DNA of 64,000 nucleotides from an uncultured Bacteroidales bacterium (GCA_902800525.1 CADCEV010000004.1:124001-188000); one strand, 5' to 3'. Counted from the first letter of the stretch, positions 1-10,341 are shown. The notes: generated by a model from the sequence alone, not told the origin. Numbers and translations: made by a program.

Positions 1-2
1 CT

Positions 3-1454
3 ATGTACACCTACAAAGAGCGCTATACCATCACCGGTAACTATCGTGCCGATGGTAGCTCTCGTTACGCAAAAGGACACCGTTGGGGACACTTCGGCTC
101 TGTCGGTGCAGCATGGACCTTCACCAACGAAGACTTCATCAACGATTCGGATGCCAAGGATTGGTTAAAAGATGGTAAACTGCGTTTGAGCTGGGGTGTA
201 CTCGGTAACCAGATCAACTCGCTCTATAGTTATACCAACATGTACTCTATTGAAAACTTGAATGATGAGGTGGTATATATGGAATCCAGCAAAGGTAACC
301 GCGACATCACTTGGGAGCGTTCCAATATCGTGGACTTGGGTCTGGAACTCTCTATCGGCAAATATTTGGACATGGAGTTGGATTATTTCTATAAGTTGAC
401 AGACAACATGCTCTTCAACAGATCAGTAGCTCCGTCTGTAGGTTATAGTTCTGTTCCGACCAACGATGCTAAGATGGTGAACCAAGGTTTTGAGTTTGGT
501 TTCAAAGTACACGCCGTAGATCTGCGTAACGTGAAATTGGACATCTCGCTCAACGGCGCACACTACAAGAACTACATGACCCAAATGCCGGTTGATTACA
601 CGGACGCTAATGGTGTAGAACACCGTATGTCCATGAACGGCGCTATGTCAGTAGGTCACTCTTATTATGACCACTACACACTCCGCTACTTGGGTGTTAA
701 CCCCTCTAACGGTGAGTCATTGTTTGAGGCTTACTACGATGAACGTGATGGTGAATACATGGATCCTACGGAGACGGGTTATAACTATATCAGGTCATTG
801 CATCAATGGAAATTGGAGCACCCGAATCAAGAGCAGTATTTGCGTACCACATACACGAACGATGCATCCGCTGCTACTTCCCAATACGTCAACAAGAGTT
901 ACCTGCCTGATTTGAACGGTGGTTTCGGCTTTGACTTGGATGTGTATGGTGTAACGCTCTCTGCTTCTTGCCAATACCAGATCGGCGGTTACGGATTTGA
1001 CAACACCTATATTATGTTGATGCAAAACACACAGGTAGGCGGTCATAACTGGCACATTGATGCACGAAATGCATGGACGGAGAACAACCCGGGTCACGGT
1101 ACAATGAATACGGACGGAACGGTTAATGTGGCAAGTCTCAACCCGCTGGATATACCGCGTTTCTCAAACGGTGGTGGTACATATGATAATTATGCTACTA
1201 CGGGTTCTACCCGATTCCTGATCAGCAACTCATACCTGAGTTTGAATAACGTTTCGGTAGGCTATAACTTCCCGAAGAAGATGATCGAGAAGATCAAACT
1301 GAACAAGTTGCACCTCTATGTTTCTGCAAACAATCTGGCGATTGCAACCGCTCGTCGTGGCTACAACCCGATGATGTCGTTCACCGGTTCTTCCGACACA
1401 CACGCGTACAGCCCGCTGTCCACAATTATGGGTGGAGTTAAGTTCACATTCTAA
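3..1454 (+). CDS. SusC-like TonB-dependent outer-membrane receptor, C-terminal part
   Basis: This is the last 483 residues of a SusC/RagA-type TonB-linked receptor, which imports glycans or peptides across the outer membrane using energy from TonB-ExbBD. The reading frame is open at the left window edge, so plug and N-terminal domains are outside. What is visible is the beta-barrel: alternating polar and aromatic strands, long loops rich in Asn, Gly and Tyr, and a final Phe (GGVKFTF), the usual barrel-assembly signal. The SusD partner starts 28 bp downstream, the standard susCD arrangement. Substrate cannot be told from this part. Confidence 0.93.
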   Translation: MYTYKERYTITGNYRADGSSRYAKGHRWGHFGSVGAAWTFTNEDFINDSDAKDWLKDGKLRLSWGVLGNQINSLYSYTNMYSIENLNDEVVYMESSKGNRDITWERSNIVDLGLELSIGKYLDMELDYFYKLTDNMLFNRSVAPSVGYSSVPTNDAKMVNQGFEFGFKVHAVDLRNVKLDISLNGAHYKNYMTQMPVDYTDANGVEHRMSMNGAMSVGHSYYDHYTLRYLGVNPSNGESLFEAYYDERDGEYMDPTETGYNYIRSLHQWKLEHPNQEQYLRTTYTNDASAATSQYVNKSYLPDLNGGFGFDLDVYGVTLSASCQYQIGGYGFDNTYIMLMQNTQVGGHNWHIDARNAWTENNPGHGTMNTDGTVNVASLNPLDIPRFSNGGGTYDNYATTGSTRFLISNSYLSLNNVSVGYNFPKKMIEKIKLNKLHLYVSANNLAIATARRGYNPMMSFTGSSDTHAYSPLSTIMGGVKFTF

Positions 1455-1482
1455 ACCACAACTATAGAAAGGAAACAAGATT

Positions 1483-3045
1483 ATGAAGAAAATTCAATAT
1501 TTATTGGTGCTAACTGCCGCAACTTTTATCGCAACGAGTTGCGCTGACAGTTATCTGAATCAGGAGCCCGGAGGTAGCAGCATCACGGAGGAACAATACT
1601 ACCGTATGGACAATGCCGTAGAGGGTCTGGTTAAAGGTGTATATCCTCGCCTCTATAGCCATTTCAGCGATGATCACCAATCGTTCGGTCAACGCGCCAT
1701 AGATATGTACGGCGACTTGTTGTGCGGCGATATGGCTATGAAAACGCAAAACTATGGTTGGTTTGCTGACCACGAATTGATGCAGACAAACAACTCACGT
1801 GGTCTCTTATGGGGATACTACTACGGCATTGTACGTAGTACCAACAAAGCCATCAACGCGGTGGAATCACTTGGTGCACCTGCGCTCGTGTTTGACAAAG
1901 ATACGCTGAGCGAACAACAGTACAACTGCGGTTTCTACTACGCACAAGCACTCACTTTGCGAGGATGGGCGTATTCCAAATTGTGCAATTTCTTCGTTGC
2001 ACAAGAGGAATTGGAAACGGATTTGGCTATTCCTATCTACACCGAGGCGGATACACGCGTGGATACCATCATCGGCGGACCTTTGGCTACGGTGGCGGAC
2101 TTGCGTCTGCGCATCGAGACGGACTTGCTGGACGCTATCCAGTATTACGAGGCTTACAGCGATGCTCATCGTGGCAGCAAGATCGAGGTGAACGAAGATA
2201 TCGCACGTATTGTCTTGGCTTATGCTTACCTTAATAAGGGAGACAATGCCAACGCACTGAAATATGCCGAGGAAGCAATCTTAAAAGGCAAACCGGTTAT
2301 CCTGCAATACGTCGATGTACTATCCACAGGATTTAACGATGTTTCTAACGACAACTGGCTTTGGGGCCAGGACGTAACAGTGGAGACTACTACTGGTTTG
2401 GCTTCTTTCTTCGGCCAATGCGATATCTACTCTTATAGCTACGCATCCGCAGGCGATGTAAAAGGTATTGACAAAAACCTTTACGAAGCTATTCAGCCGT
2501 GGGACGTACGTAAATATTGGTGGAATAACTTCTCCCAGACGGATCCGAAAAAACGTTTCCAATTCGCTCCGGACGGAAAATTCTACTCGGCTAAGAGCAC
2601 CAAGATCCAAGGTGACCGAGATTGGCTGAGCGACAATGTGTATATGCGTTGGGAGCTGGCTTACCTCATTGCAGCTGAAGCCGCTTGCCGCAATCACGAT
2701 CTCACTACTGCACAGAATTATCTGTACGCTATCACGGATCAACGCGTGAAAGTAGGCGATGAAGCTGCTTATAACACTTGGAAAGGCACTTTGTCCTCTG
2801 AGGCAACGCTCTTGGCGGCTATCAAGCATAACTGGCGCGTTGAACTTTGGGGTGAGGGGTATGGTCTCCAGACCTTCCGCCGCTATGGAGAAGCAGTTTC
2901 TTTGGGTGAAAACCACTTGCGTTCCGAGAAGAATATTTCTCCTACCATGGCGCGTCGCTTCACCTTCGAGTTGCCTACAGGCGAGACCTATTACAACCCG
3001 ACGCTCCGTACTTCTATTAATCCGCAAGAATTACATGTAAGATAA
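1483..3045 (+). CDS. SusD/RagB-family nutrient-binding lipoprotein
   Basis: Surface lipoprotein that caps the SusC channel and binds the substrate. The signal peptide ends in a lipobox with the lipidated Cys at residue 20 (IATSC), followed by the usual SusD start with a Leu-Asn-x-Glu-Pro motif near residue 26. Length (520 residues) fits the family. Alpha-helical TPR-like segments such as the YAQALTLRGWAYSKL stretch near residue 150 and the C-terminal RRYGEAVSLGENHL region are typical. It follows susC by 28 bp and is followed by a lipoprotein 57 bp downstream, so the three probably form one operon with a shared substrate. Confidence 0.93.
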   Translation: MKKIQYLLVLTAATFIATSCADSYLNQEPGGSSITEEQYYRMDNAVEGLVKGVYPRLYSHFSDDHQSFGQRAIDMYGDLLCGDMAMKTQNYGWFADHELMQTNNSRGLLWGYYYGIVRSTNKAINAVESLGAPALVFDKDTLSEQQYNCGFYYAQALTLRGWAYSKLCNFFVAQEELETDLAIPIYTEADTRVDTIIGGPLATVADLRLRIETDLLDAIQYYEAYSDAHRGSKIEVNEDIARIVLAYAYLNKGDNANALKYAEEAILKGKPVILQYVDVLSTGFNDVSNDNWLWGQDVTVETTTGLASFFGQCDIYSYSYASAGDVKGIDKNLYEAIQPWDVRKYWWNNFSQTDPKKRFQFAPDGKFYSAKSTKIQGDRDWLSDNVYMRWELAYLIAAEAACRNHDLTTAQNYLYAITDQRVKVGDEAAYNTWKGTLSSEATLLAAIKHNWRVELWGEGYGLQTFRRYGEAVSLGENHLRSEKNISPTMARRFTFELPTGETYYNPTLRTSINPQELHVR

Positions 3046-3102
3046 TAAACGTACTATTCACTGTACGTTAACTGAAAGTTAACATTAAAAAAAAATTAAC
3101 GT

Positions 3103-4242
3103 ATGAAAAAGAATTTATTTTTGGCTATCGTAGCCTTCGCAACTGTCGCATTCGTTGGTTGCGAGAAAAAAACGGATCCGACTCCTACTCCGACACCGGG
3201 TGGTACCGCTAAAGTCGTTCTGGATCAACACGCAGTAGAAATTACCGTAGGCGATCAGGCTAAACTCCGCGCTGCTCTGGATCCTGCTAAAGAAAATCTG
3301 GCTGTTACCTTTACTTCTGACAACAAAGAAGTTGCTACCGTTACTGCTGCCGGTTTGGTTAGTGGTATTTCTGCCGGAACAGCAAACATTATTGCCAGTG
3401 CTGAGGGATACAAGTCTGACACTTGTGTAGTTACAGTTGTAGATGCTGCCGATTCTTTCGCATGGGGAGGTTTCTTTGCTTCACGTGACGAAGATTTTGT
3501 TATCCTGAACGACAAAGATACCGTTATTGAGTATGTAGATGATGGTACCGAGAAAGGTCGTCCGGTTAAATGTATCCTCGTTTCCGGTTCCGGTTTCGCA
3601 TGGGATCAGAATATCTTCCTGGACAACACCTCTGAAACTGGTCTTGCAGGTCAAGGTTATATGACATTCATTGAGTCGGTTCCTGTTCTACAAATTCTTG
3701 ACTCCATTGATAAGAATGGTCCTAACTTCTATTACTTTGGTGTAAGAAGCGTATCTTTTGTTGCTGCGGACAAGTTTAACCAGAACGATACTGCTTATGC
3801 TTACTGCGCATCTGCTGGTGCTTTGGGTGACGCTGAAAAGCAATATGGTTACTATGTGAGTGAGACTTCTGAAGAGAAGGGTACTATTGGTGCTGAAATT
3901 TGGTATATGGATGCATCTACCTTCAATGGTTATCCTACTGTTGGTTTGGTCGGAACAGGTATCATGCAGGGTAATAAAAGCGAGGTATATTATCGCATGA
4001 ATATCGGATGGTTTGAGGACGAGAGCCTCTTCGGTTTGAAGGTGGTTAAAGGCGCTGATGACAAATACTCGGTTAAAGAGCCGGCTGAATGGGCTGCTAT
4101 CAACTACAAGGAATATGCACTCCTGCCGAATGCTGCTGGCGCTCAGCGTCGCGTGCTCCAAGCTCCGGATGCAAACCCGAAGATGGACAACCTCTGCAAA
4201 AAAATGAAGCAGATGAGAGCTGATCGTATGTACAAGAAATAA
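3103..4242 (+). CDS. Lipoprotein with Ig-like (BIG2) domain, third gene of the susCD operon
   Basis: Secreted lipoprotein of 379 residues. The signal peptide ends at Cys20 (AFVGC), followed by a Thr-Pro linker. Residues about 38-112 look like a bacterial Ig-like domain group 2, with the pattern VTVGD...VTFTSDNKEVATVTAAGLVSGISAGTANI. The remaining 260 residues are unassigned and rich in aromatic and acidic residues; the C-terminal end is basic (KKMKQMRADRMYKK). Its place after susD suggests a surface glycan- or protein-binding accessory protein like SusE/SusF, but no binding motif is recognised. A strong terminator follows. Confidence 0.75.
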   Translation: MKKNLFLAIVAFATVAFVGCEKKTDPTPTPTPGGTAKVVLDQHAVEITVGDQAKLRAALDPAKENLAVTFTSDNKEVATVTAAGLVSGISAGTANIIASAEGYKSDTCVVTVVDAADSFAWGGFFASRDEDFVILNDKDTVIEYVDDGTEKGRPVKCILVSGSGFAWDQNIFLDNTSETGLAGQGYMTFIESVPVLQILDSIDKNGPNFYYFGVRSVSFVAADKFNQNDTAYAYCASAGALGDAEKQYGYYVSETSEEKGTIGAEIWYMDASTFNGYPTVGLVGTGIMQGNKSEVYYRMNIGWFEDESLFGLKVVKGADDKYSVKEPAEWAAINYKEYALLPNAAGAQRRVLQAPDANPKMDNLCKKMKQMRADRMYKK

Positions 4243-4261
4243 TCTTATACAAGCTCGTTTT

Positions 4262-4297
4262 AAATCAGGTTGCAGCACTTGCAACCTGATTTTTTTT
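4262..4297 (+). terminator. Intrinsic terminator of the susCD operon
   Basis: A perfect 13-bp stem (4262-4274 with 4280-4292) with a 5-base loop runs into a T tract ending near 4297. It lies 20 bp after the BIG2 lipoprotein gene and before the next promoter, so it closes the operon. Confidence 0.9.
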
Positions 4298-4346
4298 GCT
4301 ATTATATATCAAAATGATTGTTTATTGGCACAAATATAACTTTTTG

Positions 4347-4378
4347 CTTGCATATTTCAAAAAAAAAGTGTATCTTTG
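4347..4378 (+). promoter_or_regulatory. Bacteroidota-type promoter for the M6 protease gene
   Basis: The -7 box TATCTTTG is at 4371-4378 and a CTTGC-type -33 box begins at 4347, spaced 20 bp. The expected start of transcription near 4385 lies before the ATG at 4428 but after upstream in-frame ATGs, which supports the 4428 start. Confidence 0.8.
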
Positions 4379-4427
4379 CACGCTAATTTGGGAAATTGTG
4401 CATTTAGTGACGAAAAATTATATTTTT

Positions 4428-7262
4428 ATGAAAAAGATAATAGCTCTATTTAGTGTAGTGATGCTCAGCCTTAGCGCATGGGCTGTAATGGCAAGTCCGG
4501 AACCTTTTGAGTTCACCAAACCGGACGGGACAAAGGTTATGGCACGTATGTACGGTGACGAGTTTCACTCATACATCGAGTCGCTTGACGGAGAGTTGCT
4601 GCAAGGTCGTCGTGACGCGCAAGCACTTGCAGAGGGAGCACAACTCCGCTCTATCCGCCGCGCCACTAAAGGTGCCGGAGATCTCTCCTTTCCGAGATTC
4701 GGTTCACCCCGTAGCCTCGTTTTGCTCGTCGGCTTCAGCGACTTGGATTTCGAACAAACTTTACAGAATTTCCAGGACCTCTTGATGAAATCAGGCTATA
4801 ACTATAATGGAGCCAACGGCTCTTGCCGGGATTATTATATTGCCTCCTCGGATAGCCTATTCAAACCGCAATTTGATTGCTACGGGCCTTACAAACTATC
4901 CCAAAAGATGGAATACTACGGAGCGAATATCGGTACCAGCAATAGTGCACATGCAAGCGAAATGGTAGCCGAGGCTTGCCAAAGGGCGCACGAAGAAGGA
5001 GTCAATTTCAAAGATTATGACACCAACAACGATGGTGTATTGGATAATGTCTTTGTCTTCTATGCCGGACATAACGAAGCGGAAGGAGGAGGAGAAAAAA
5101 CTATCTGGCCGCACCAAAGCAATATCTCTTATTTGAATATCCGCTTGGACGACGTGCTTTTGGCTTCATATGCTTGTACCTCCGAATACAAAGGAAGTGC
5201 TGGAACCACGCGTTGCGGTGTCGGCACCTTCTGCCATGAGTTCGGACATGTCATCGGGCAACCGGATTTCTACGACACCAAATACAATTATTACTCCGTA
5301 GGTAACTGGGATGTCATGTGTCAGGGTAGCTACAATAACGGCGGTAACACACCTCCTACCTTCTCCGCGTACGAGCGTTTCTACGAGGGATGGCTCACGC
5401 CTAAACAACTGATGCTGCCGGGTCAATACACCTTGACTGACATACCTTTCAAAAAAGAAGCGTACCTCATTGCCGCCAACACCCATAACCTCTCCGGCGC
5501 GTCACCTAACCCTACCGAGTTCTTTATGCTCGACTATCGTAGCGGAGCTAACGGATGGGATGCGTATCTGCCCGGACAAGGTATGATTGTCTGGCATATC
5601 GACTATAGTGCCTCGGCATGGACCAACAATACGCCGAACAACGGTCCGACAATTATGCGTATGCACTTGGAAGAAGCGAATGGTGTAAGTTGGAAGAAAC
5701 GTAACAACTATGATAACGGACGGGCTTCGGACGTGTACCCCGGTACGAATAATGTCACTTCATTCACGCCTGTTCTGCATAACGGCACACAATTGGATCA
5801 GCCTATCTTCAATATTACCGAAACTGGAGGAATGATCCATTTCACCTACGTGAGCGAAGGCGGTTCTTCTTTGAGAACCGATCAGGCGTTTTTAGCGCTC
5901 ACCACTACTATGAACGATGCACGCAAGATAGAAGAATGGGAACCGCAGTCCTTCACTCTGTACGGAAGTGGTATTGATCCCAATAAAACTATTACTTTGA
6001 CTACTAATAATAGTTTGTTCACGCTGTTTGCCGGAGATAAAGCACCGGCACGCAACAGTAGCAATTGGCGCCGGTCGGTTACAATAAAAGCAGAAGCGGA
6101 TTCGACCTTGCAAAGAAACATATGGGTTAGTTTCGTGCCTACAAAACAAAATTGCGAGGTCACGCAGGCGGCGGTTAGCATTCAATCTGAGGCGGCAAGT
6201 TTGTCTGTTCCTTTGATGGGTTACTCTCCGCGTCCTGTGTATGTAAAGGTACCGGTCGTTTTGCCGGCTAAGGAAATCACTCCTTACTCCTTCAAAGCGC
6301 AATGGGAAAACCAAGATGACGCAGAGCAGTACTACCTCACCCTATATCAGGTTGAAGAAGGTACTACTACCTTCAAACAGAGTTTCGAGAACTTCAACGA
6401 CCCGGATAAAATACGCGAAGAAGGATGGACCAGCAACACGATCAATACCACCACATCCGATAAGGCGGAAGGTCAACGTGCATTGTATTTCAAGAGCTAC
6501 GGAGACCAGATAACGTCGGAAACCTACCCCTCGCCCGTTACCGAAATGTCCTTCTGGTACAATGCCTTTGCTTCTACCGCGGACACGATTGGTGTAATTG
6601 AGTTGGAGGCGTTCAACGATACCGCTTGGGTAATGGTGGATCAGATCCTGGTGGAAAAGCGCTCTAAGAAAATTACCGCGAAATATTCCTTCAAAGCAGA
6701 GCAAAACTTCCGCAGTTTCCGTATGACGTGGTTAGACAACAACGAGAAAGGTGTCGCTATCGATGTCTTTACGGCTACTACTTCGCAGAAAATCAATTAC
6801 ATCAAGAAAGGTAAAGACATTCGTTTGGAAGCCTTTGTGTATGGAGCAACCGTTTCATATACCTTTAATAACTTGGCGCCGGATAACACCTATTATTTCC
6901 AAGTACAGACCACGGATCTGGATAAGGGTTGCGAAGAGCACTTGACCGAATTGTCTGACGCGCTCAAAGTAACCACTATCAACGGCACGTCGAATGACGA
7001 AAAACATCTGTCACTGGGCTATGATACAATCAACTACAACCCAGCGCAGCATGCTATTTACCTCACCGAGGCGAAAGCCGGAGACTACCTCTATTTCTTC
7101 GACAACGCAGGTGGATTAGTGTACCAAATACCCGTTGTGGAGAATGTATTGATCTACCCCTTGGGCGTTGCACGCTTTGAGAAAGGCAAGATTTATATGG
7201 TACAGCAAGCCGTTAACGGCAAATTAGGACGCAAAAACAAATGGATTAAGTTTGTTTATTGA
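4428..7262 (+). CDS. Secreted M6-family metalloprotease with fibronectin-like C-terminal region
   Basis: Secreted zinc endopeptidase of 944 residues related to immune inhibitor A. The signal peptide is [19 protein letters not shown]. The catalytic motif HEFGH is at residues 270-274, followed by VIGQPDFYD, which matches the M6 pattern HExxHxxGxPD, and then a conserved NWDVM stretch. Residues about 600-900 contain beta-sandwich regions, including a fibronectin III-like segment ending in the [11 protein letters not shown] pattern. The end (about residues 860-944) resembles a sorting domain but lacks the short tail seen in the later secreted proteins. A longer start at 4296 would precede the transcription start, so 4428 is chosen. 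Confidence 0.9.
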   Translation: MKKIIALFSVVMLSLSAWAVMASPEPFEFTKPDGTKVMARMYGDEFHSYIESLDGELLQGRRDAQALAEGAQLRSIRRATKGAGDLSFPRFGSPRSLVLLVGFSDLDFEQTLQNFQDLLMKSGYNYNGANGSCRDYYIASSDSLFKPQFDCYGPYKLSQKMEYYGANIGTSNSAHASEMVAEACQRAHEEGVNFKDYDTNNDGVLDNVFVFYAGHNEAEGGGEKTIWPHQSNISYLNIRLDDVLLASYACTSEYKGSAGTTRCGVGTFCHEFGHVIGQPDFYDTKYNYYSVGNWDVMCQGSYNNGGNTPPTFSAYERFYEGWLTPKQLMLPGQYTLTDIPFKKEAYLIAANTHNLSGASPNPTEFFMLDYRSGANGWDAYLPGQGMIVWHIDYSASAWTNNTPNNGPTIMRMHLEEANGVSWKKRNNYDNGRASDVYPGTNNVTSFTPVLHNGTQLDQPIFNITETGGMIHFTYVSEGGSSLRTDQAFLALTTTMNDARKIEEWEPQSFTLYGSGIDPNKTITLTTNNSLFTLFAGDKAPARNSSNWRRSVTIKAEADSTLQRNIWVSFVPTKQNCEVTQAAVSIQSEAASLSVPLMGYSPRPVYVKVPVVLPAKEITPYSFKAQWENQDDAEQYYLTLYQVEEGTTTFKQSFENFNDPDKIREEGWTSNTINTTTSDKAEGQRALYFKSYGDQITSETYPSPVTEMSFWYNAFASTADTIGVIELEAFNDTAWVMVDQILVEKRSKKITAKYSFKAEQNFRSFRMTWLDNNEKGVAIDVFTATTSQKINYIKKGKDIRLEAFVYGATVSYTFNNLAPDNTYYFQVQTTDLDKGCEEHLTELSDALKVTTINGTSNDEKHLSLGYDTINYNPAQHAIYLTEAKAGDYLYFFDNAGGLVYQIPVVENVLIYPLGVARFEKGKIYMVQQAVNGKLGRKNKWIKFVY

Positions 7263-7284
7263 GAAGAATAAAACCTTAGTAATA

Positions 7285-7635
7285 ATGTTTTTAAATATAT
7301 TAAAATCCAAGATTCATCGCGTACAGGTGACGGAAGCCAATTTGGAGTATATTGGTTCTATCACGATTGATGAGGCATTGATGGAAGCCGCCGGGATCTA
7401 TGCAGGCGAGCGGGTACAGGTGGTGGATAACACCAACGGCGCACGACTCGAAACATACGTCATCCCCGGAAAAAGAGGCAGCGGATGTATCTGCATCAAC
7501 GGTGCAGCCGCGCATCTGGTCAAAGTGGGAGACACCGTCATCATCATGGCTTATGCCTTGATGACCCCGGAAGAGGCTAAAACCTTTAAACCAAGCATCG
7601 TATTCCCCGGAGAGGGCAATACGTTAAGCTGTTAA
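7285..7635 (+). CDS. panD: Aspartate 1-decarboxylase proenzyme
   Basis: Makes beta-alanine from L-aspartate for pantothenate and coenzyme A. The 116-residue protein matches PanD in full: an HRVQVT start, the self-cleavage site Gly24-Ser25 in the YIGS motif that creates the pyruvoyl group, and the [16 protein letters not shown] core. An in-frame ATG at 7252 would add 11 unrelated residues and overlap the protease gene; 7285 fits the family start. The last codons (TLSC and stop) are encoded by the first units of an 8-bp repeat array that runs to the start of tgt, so the C-terminus has been shaped by the repeat. Confidence 0.95.
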   Translation: MFLNILKSKIHRVQVTEANLEYIGSITIDEALMEAAGIYAGERVQVVDNTNGARLETYVIPGKRGSGCICINGAAAHLVKVGDTVIIMAYALMTPEEAKTFKPSIVFPGEGNTLSC

Positions 7636-7662
7636 ACTGTTAAAGTGTTAAGCTGTTAAATG
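7623..7662 (+). repeat. Five 8-bp tandem repeats (GTTAARNT) joining panD and tgt
   Basis: Units begin at 7623, 7631, 7639, 7647 and 7655, an exact 8-bp period. The array contains the panD stop codon, and the tgt ATG lies inside the last unit. The same unit occurs four times at 40901-40932. Confidence 0.9.
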
Positions 7663-8793
7663 GCATTTTTTGAGTTACATAGCGAGGCAAAGGGCGTTGG
7701 CGCAAGAGCCGGTGTGATACACACGGATCATGGCGACATCCAGACCCCTATCTTCATGCCCGTAGGTACAGTCGGTACGGTGAAAGGCGTGCAACGATGC
7801 GAACTGGAGGACGATATCAAGGCGCAGATCATTCTGGGTAACACCTATCACCTCTTCCTGCGTCCCGGCACGGAGATATTGCGCAAAGCGGGAGGTCTGC
7901 ACCGGTTTGAGGGATGGAAACGGCCTATACTCACTGATAGCGGCGGGTTTCAGGTCTTCTCACTGACTGACATACGCAAAATGACCGAAGAGGGCGTGCG
8001 TTTCAGCAGCCATATCGACGGACGCAAGTTACTCTTCACCCCTGAGAGCGTGATGGATATAGAGCGCGAGATAGGAGCAGACATCATGATGGCTTTTGAC
8101 GAATGCTGCCCCGGGACGGCGGATAAGAAATACGCCAAGGACTCCATGGACAGAACTCATCGCTGGTTAGACCGTTGCATCAGCCGCTTTGACAGCACGG
8201 AGGACCTATACGGCTATCAGCAGCACCTCTTCCCTATTGTGCAGGGATGTACCTATACGGACTTGCGCCAGGAGGCATGCAAACGGCTTAGGGACTTGGA
8301 TCGCGACGGATATGCGATAGGTGGTCTCGCCGTAGGAGAACCCACGGAGATCATGTATGAGATGATCGAGGTCTGCAATGATATCCTGCCGCAAAACAAA
8401 CCGCGTTACCTCATGGGTGTCGGTACGCCGTGGAATATATTGGAAGCCATTGACCGCGGCGTGGACATGTTCGATTGCGTCATGCCTACACGTAACGGAC
8501 GAAACGGCATGATCTTCACTTGGAACGGCGTCATGAACCTGCGGAACAAGAAATGGGAGGACGATTTCACCGAATTGGATCCTACCGGCACCAGTTACGT
8601 CGATCATGCCTACACCAGAGCCTATGCACGCCATTTGATCCATGCTCAGGAGATGTTGGGTCTGGAGATCCTCTCGATCCATAACTTGGCGTTCTATCTC
8701 GATCTCGTCACACAGGCGCGTCAACACATCCTCTCCGGAGATTTCCACACCTGGAAAGAATCCGTCATGCCGAATATCATGAACCGGCTGTAA
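7660..8793 (+). CDS. tgt: tRNA-guanine transglycosylase
   Basis: Exchanges guanine-34 for the queuosine precursor in tRNAs with GUN anticodons. The 377 residues show family motifs: DSGGFQVFSL near residue 92, GGLAVGEP near 222, and DCVMPTRNGRNG near 270 carrying the catalytic Asp. An oddity is the zinc site. Where most bacterial enzymes have C-x-C-x2-C, this one reads DPTGTSYVDHAYTRAY (about residues 307-322) with no cysteine, though the following His of SIHNL is kept. Zinc may be dispensable in this lineage. The gene overlaps lptG by one base, so the two are translated together. Confidence 0.94.
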   Translation: MAFFELHSEAKGVGARAGVIHTDHGDIQTPIFMPVGTVGTVKGVQRCELEDDIKAQIILGNTYHLFLRPGTEILRKAGGLHRFEGWKRPILTDSGGFQVFSLTDIRKMTEEGVRFSSHIDGRKLLFTPESVMDIEREIGADIMMAFDECCPGTADKKYAKDSMDRTHRWLDRCISRFDSTEDLYGYQQHLFPIVQGCTYTDLRQEACKRLRDLDRDGYAIGGLAVGEPTEIMYEMIEVCNDILPQNKPRYLMGVGTPWNILEAIDRGVDMFDCVMPTRNGRNGMIFTWNGVMNLRNKKWEDDFTELDPTGTSYVDHAYTRAYARHLIHAQEMLGLEILSIHNLAFYLDLVTQARQHILSGDFHTWKESVMPNIMNRL

Positions 8794-9866
8794 TGAAGAA
8801 ACTCGATTGGTATATTATCAGGAAATTTTTGGGTACGTTCTTCTTCTCGATCGTACTCATTTTGTCTATTGCCATCGTGTTTGACCTGACGGAGAAGATG
8901 GACGATTTCTTTGAAAACCAAGTGCCTCTCAAAGAGATTATCTTGGATTATTACGTGCCTTTCGTGCCGTATTACATGAACATGTTCAGCTCGCTCTTCA
9001 TCTTCATCTCCGTCATTTTCTTCACCTCCAAACTGGCGGGCAACTCGGAGATCATCGCCATGCACGCTGCCGGCATGAGTTTTCACCGCCTGATGGTGCC
9101 TTATGCCGTTTCGGCGGGGCTGCTCTTCGCTTTGGGCATGTACTTGGGAGGTTGGATCATCCCCAAGAGCAGCGAACGAATGTTGCAGTTCACCGACAAA
9201 TACATCGAGCATTTCACCACCGAGAACGCACGAAACATGCAATTGGAGGTTGAGCCCGGAAGAATCCTGCATATTGAGTCTTTCCAGCGCCGCTCGGGGA
9301 TCGGATACAGGTGTTCGATCGAGCAGTTTGAGGGCAAGACCTTGGTGGAACGTATCACGGCGGATCGTATCTACTATGATTCGCTGGAATACTGGCACTT
9401 GGATAATTATACCCGCCGCCAGTTTGATGAGATGCGAGAGACCCTGGATCGAGGGAAGCGGTTAGATATCCAGCTTCCTATCATTCCCGATGAACTCTTT
9501 ATCACCGCCCAGCAGGCTCAACAGATGACCACGCCCGAACTCAGACATTATATGGAACGCCAGCGCGCGCGTGGAAGCGGCAACGTCAAAGCCTTCGAAG
9601 TCGAATACCATAAACGTTGGGCTTCACCTCTGGGCGCGTTTATCATGACCCTCTTGGGAGTAACGATGAGTAGCCGCAAAGTGCGGGGAGGTATGGGTAA
9701 GAACTTGGGTATCGGCGTGGTGCTCACAGCCGCATACATCCTCTTCTCTACCGTAAGTACCACATTCTCAGTCAATAATGTAATGAGCCCCTTCATGGCG
9801 GCATGGCTCCCGAACTTCGTTTTCTTAGCGATCTCCATTCCCCTCTACATCAAAGCAAGCCGCTAA
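8793..9866 (+). CDS. lptG: LptF/LptG-family lipopolysaccharide export permease
   Basis: Inner-membrane permease of the Lpt system that extracts lipopolysaccharide and passes it to the periplasmic bridge. Family features are an N-terminal LDWYIIRKFLGTFFFS segment, hydrophobic helices near residues 13-35, 50-75 and 95-120, a periplasmic beta-jellyroll (about 130-250), and three C-terminal helices starting with SPLGAFIMTLLGV near residue 270. Length 357 is typical. The ATG shares a base with the tgt stop. In Bacteroidota a tgt-lptG pair is common. LptF and LptG cannot be separated reliably from one sequence. Confidence 0.9.
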   Translation: MKKLDWYIIRKFLGTFFFSIVLILSIAIVFDLTEKMDDFFENQVPLKEIILDYYVPFVPYYMNMFSSLFIFISVIFFTSKLAGNSEIIAMHAAGMSFHRLMVPYAVSAGLLFALGMYLGGWIIPKSSERMLQFTDKYIEHFTTENARNMQLEVEPGRILHIESFQRRSGIGYRCSIEQFEGKTLVERITADRIYYDSLEYWHLDNYTRRQFDEMRETLDRGKRLDIQLPIIPDELFITAQQAQQMTTPELRHYMERQRARGSGNVKAFEVEYHKRWASPLGAFIMTLLGVTMSSRKVRGGMGKNLGIGVVLTAAYILFSTVSTTFSVNNVMSPFMAAWLPNFVFLAISIPLYIKASR

Positions 9867-9875
9867 TTGTGAAAA

Positions 9876-9944
9876 TTTGGCTTGCCAAATAATCGTGCCC
9901 TTTAGGGCTAAGAATTGTGAATTGTAAATTGTGAATTGTGAATT
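9876..9944 (+). repeat. Small palindromes followed by four 7-bp repeats (AATTGTG)
   Basis: Downstream of lptG are two perfect mini-palindromes, TTTGGCTTGCCAAA at 9876-9889 and GCCCTTTAGGGC near 9897-9908. They are followed by AATTGTR units at 9913, 9920, 9927 and 9934 plus a partial unit. The combination of repeated word and small palindrome recurs in the window. Confidence 0.85.
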
Positions 9945-9946
9945 AA

Positions 9947-9972
9947 AAAAAAGAGCCGTGTGGCTCTTTTTT
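9947..9972. terminator. Bidirectional intrinsic terminator
   Basis: An 11-bp stem (9947-9957 with 9962-9972) has a 4-base loop and A/T arms on both sides, so it can stop transcription from lptG and from the convergent small gene at 9974. Confidence 0.9.
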
Positions 9973-9973
9973 G

Positions 9974-10261
9974 CTAACGCAGTTCTATTCTGCGGGTTAC
10001 GGTGTCACCATTCACTTTGGCGAAGAGACGATAGGAACCGCGGTCGAGTTCGAACTCTGCAAAGTTGCCTTTCTCTTTCTGTAGCAGTTTGCCCTGCATT
10101 GAATAGATTCTCGCTTCCTCCATCTGCGTGGATGTTACCACTAAAGTGTTCTCGCGGAAGCGAACCGTGAAATTATCATTGGTGTTCTTGGCGGCATAGC
10201 TTAAGGTACCTCCTGCAACCAATGATACAACGGTCAACAGACTAAATAATACCTTTTTCAT
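9974..10261 (-). CDS. Small secreted protein resembling a stand-alone T9SS sorting domain
   Basis: Ninety-five residues. A signal peptide (VLFSLLTVVSLVAGGTLSYA) is followed by about 70 residues that look like a type IX secretion C-terminal domain: EEARIYSMQGKLLQKEKGN, then FELDRGSYRLFAKVNGDTVTRRIELR, the usual YSMxGK...GxYxxxxxxxG order. There is no passenger domain. The start at 10261 follows a good promoter; a longer start at 10384 lies upstream of that promoter. Whether it is a free peptide or a leftover of a larger gene cannot be decided. Confidence 0.65.
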   Translation of the reverse strand: MKKVLFSLLTVVSLVAGGTLSYAAKNTNDNFTVRFRENTLVVTSTQMEEARIYSMQGKLLQKEKGNFAEFELDRGSYRLFAKVNGDTVTRRIELR

Positions 10262-10341
10262 AATTTTGTAATTTTTAAGATCGATTATTGCGAATTGACG
10301 CATTCGTGTGCGGGATTTGAGTACTATTTTGAAATCCGCTG

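Noticed and set aside
7623-7662. Short repeats that might be a CRISPR array
   Set aside because: Units are only 7-11 bp, directly abutting, with no spacers and no cas genes nearby.
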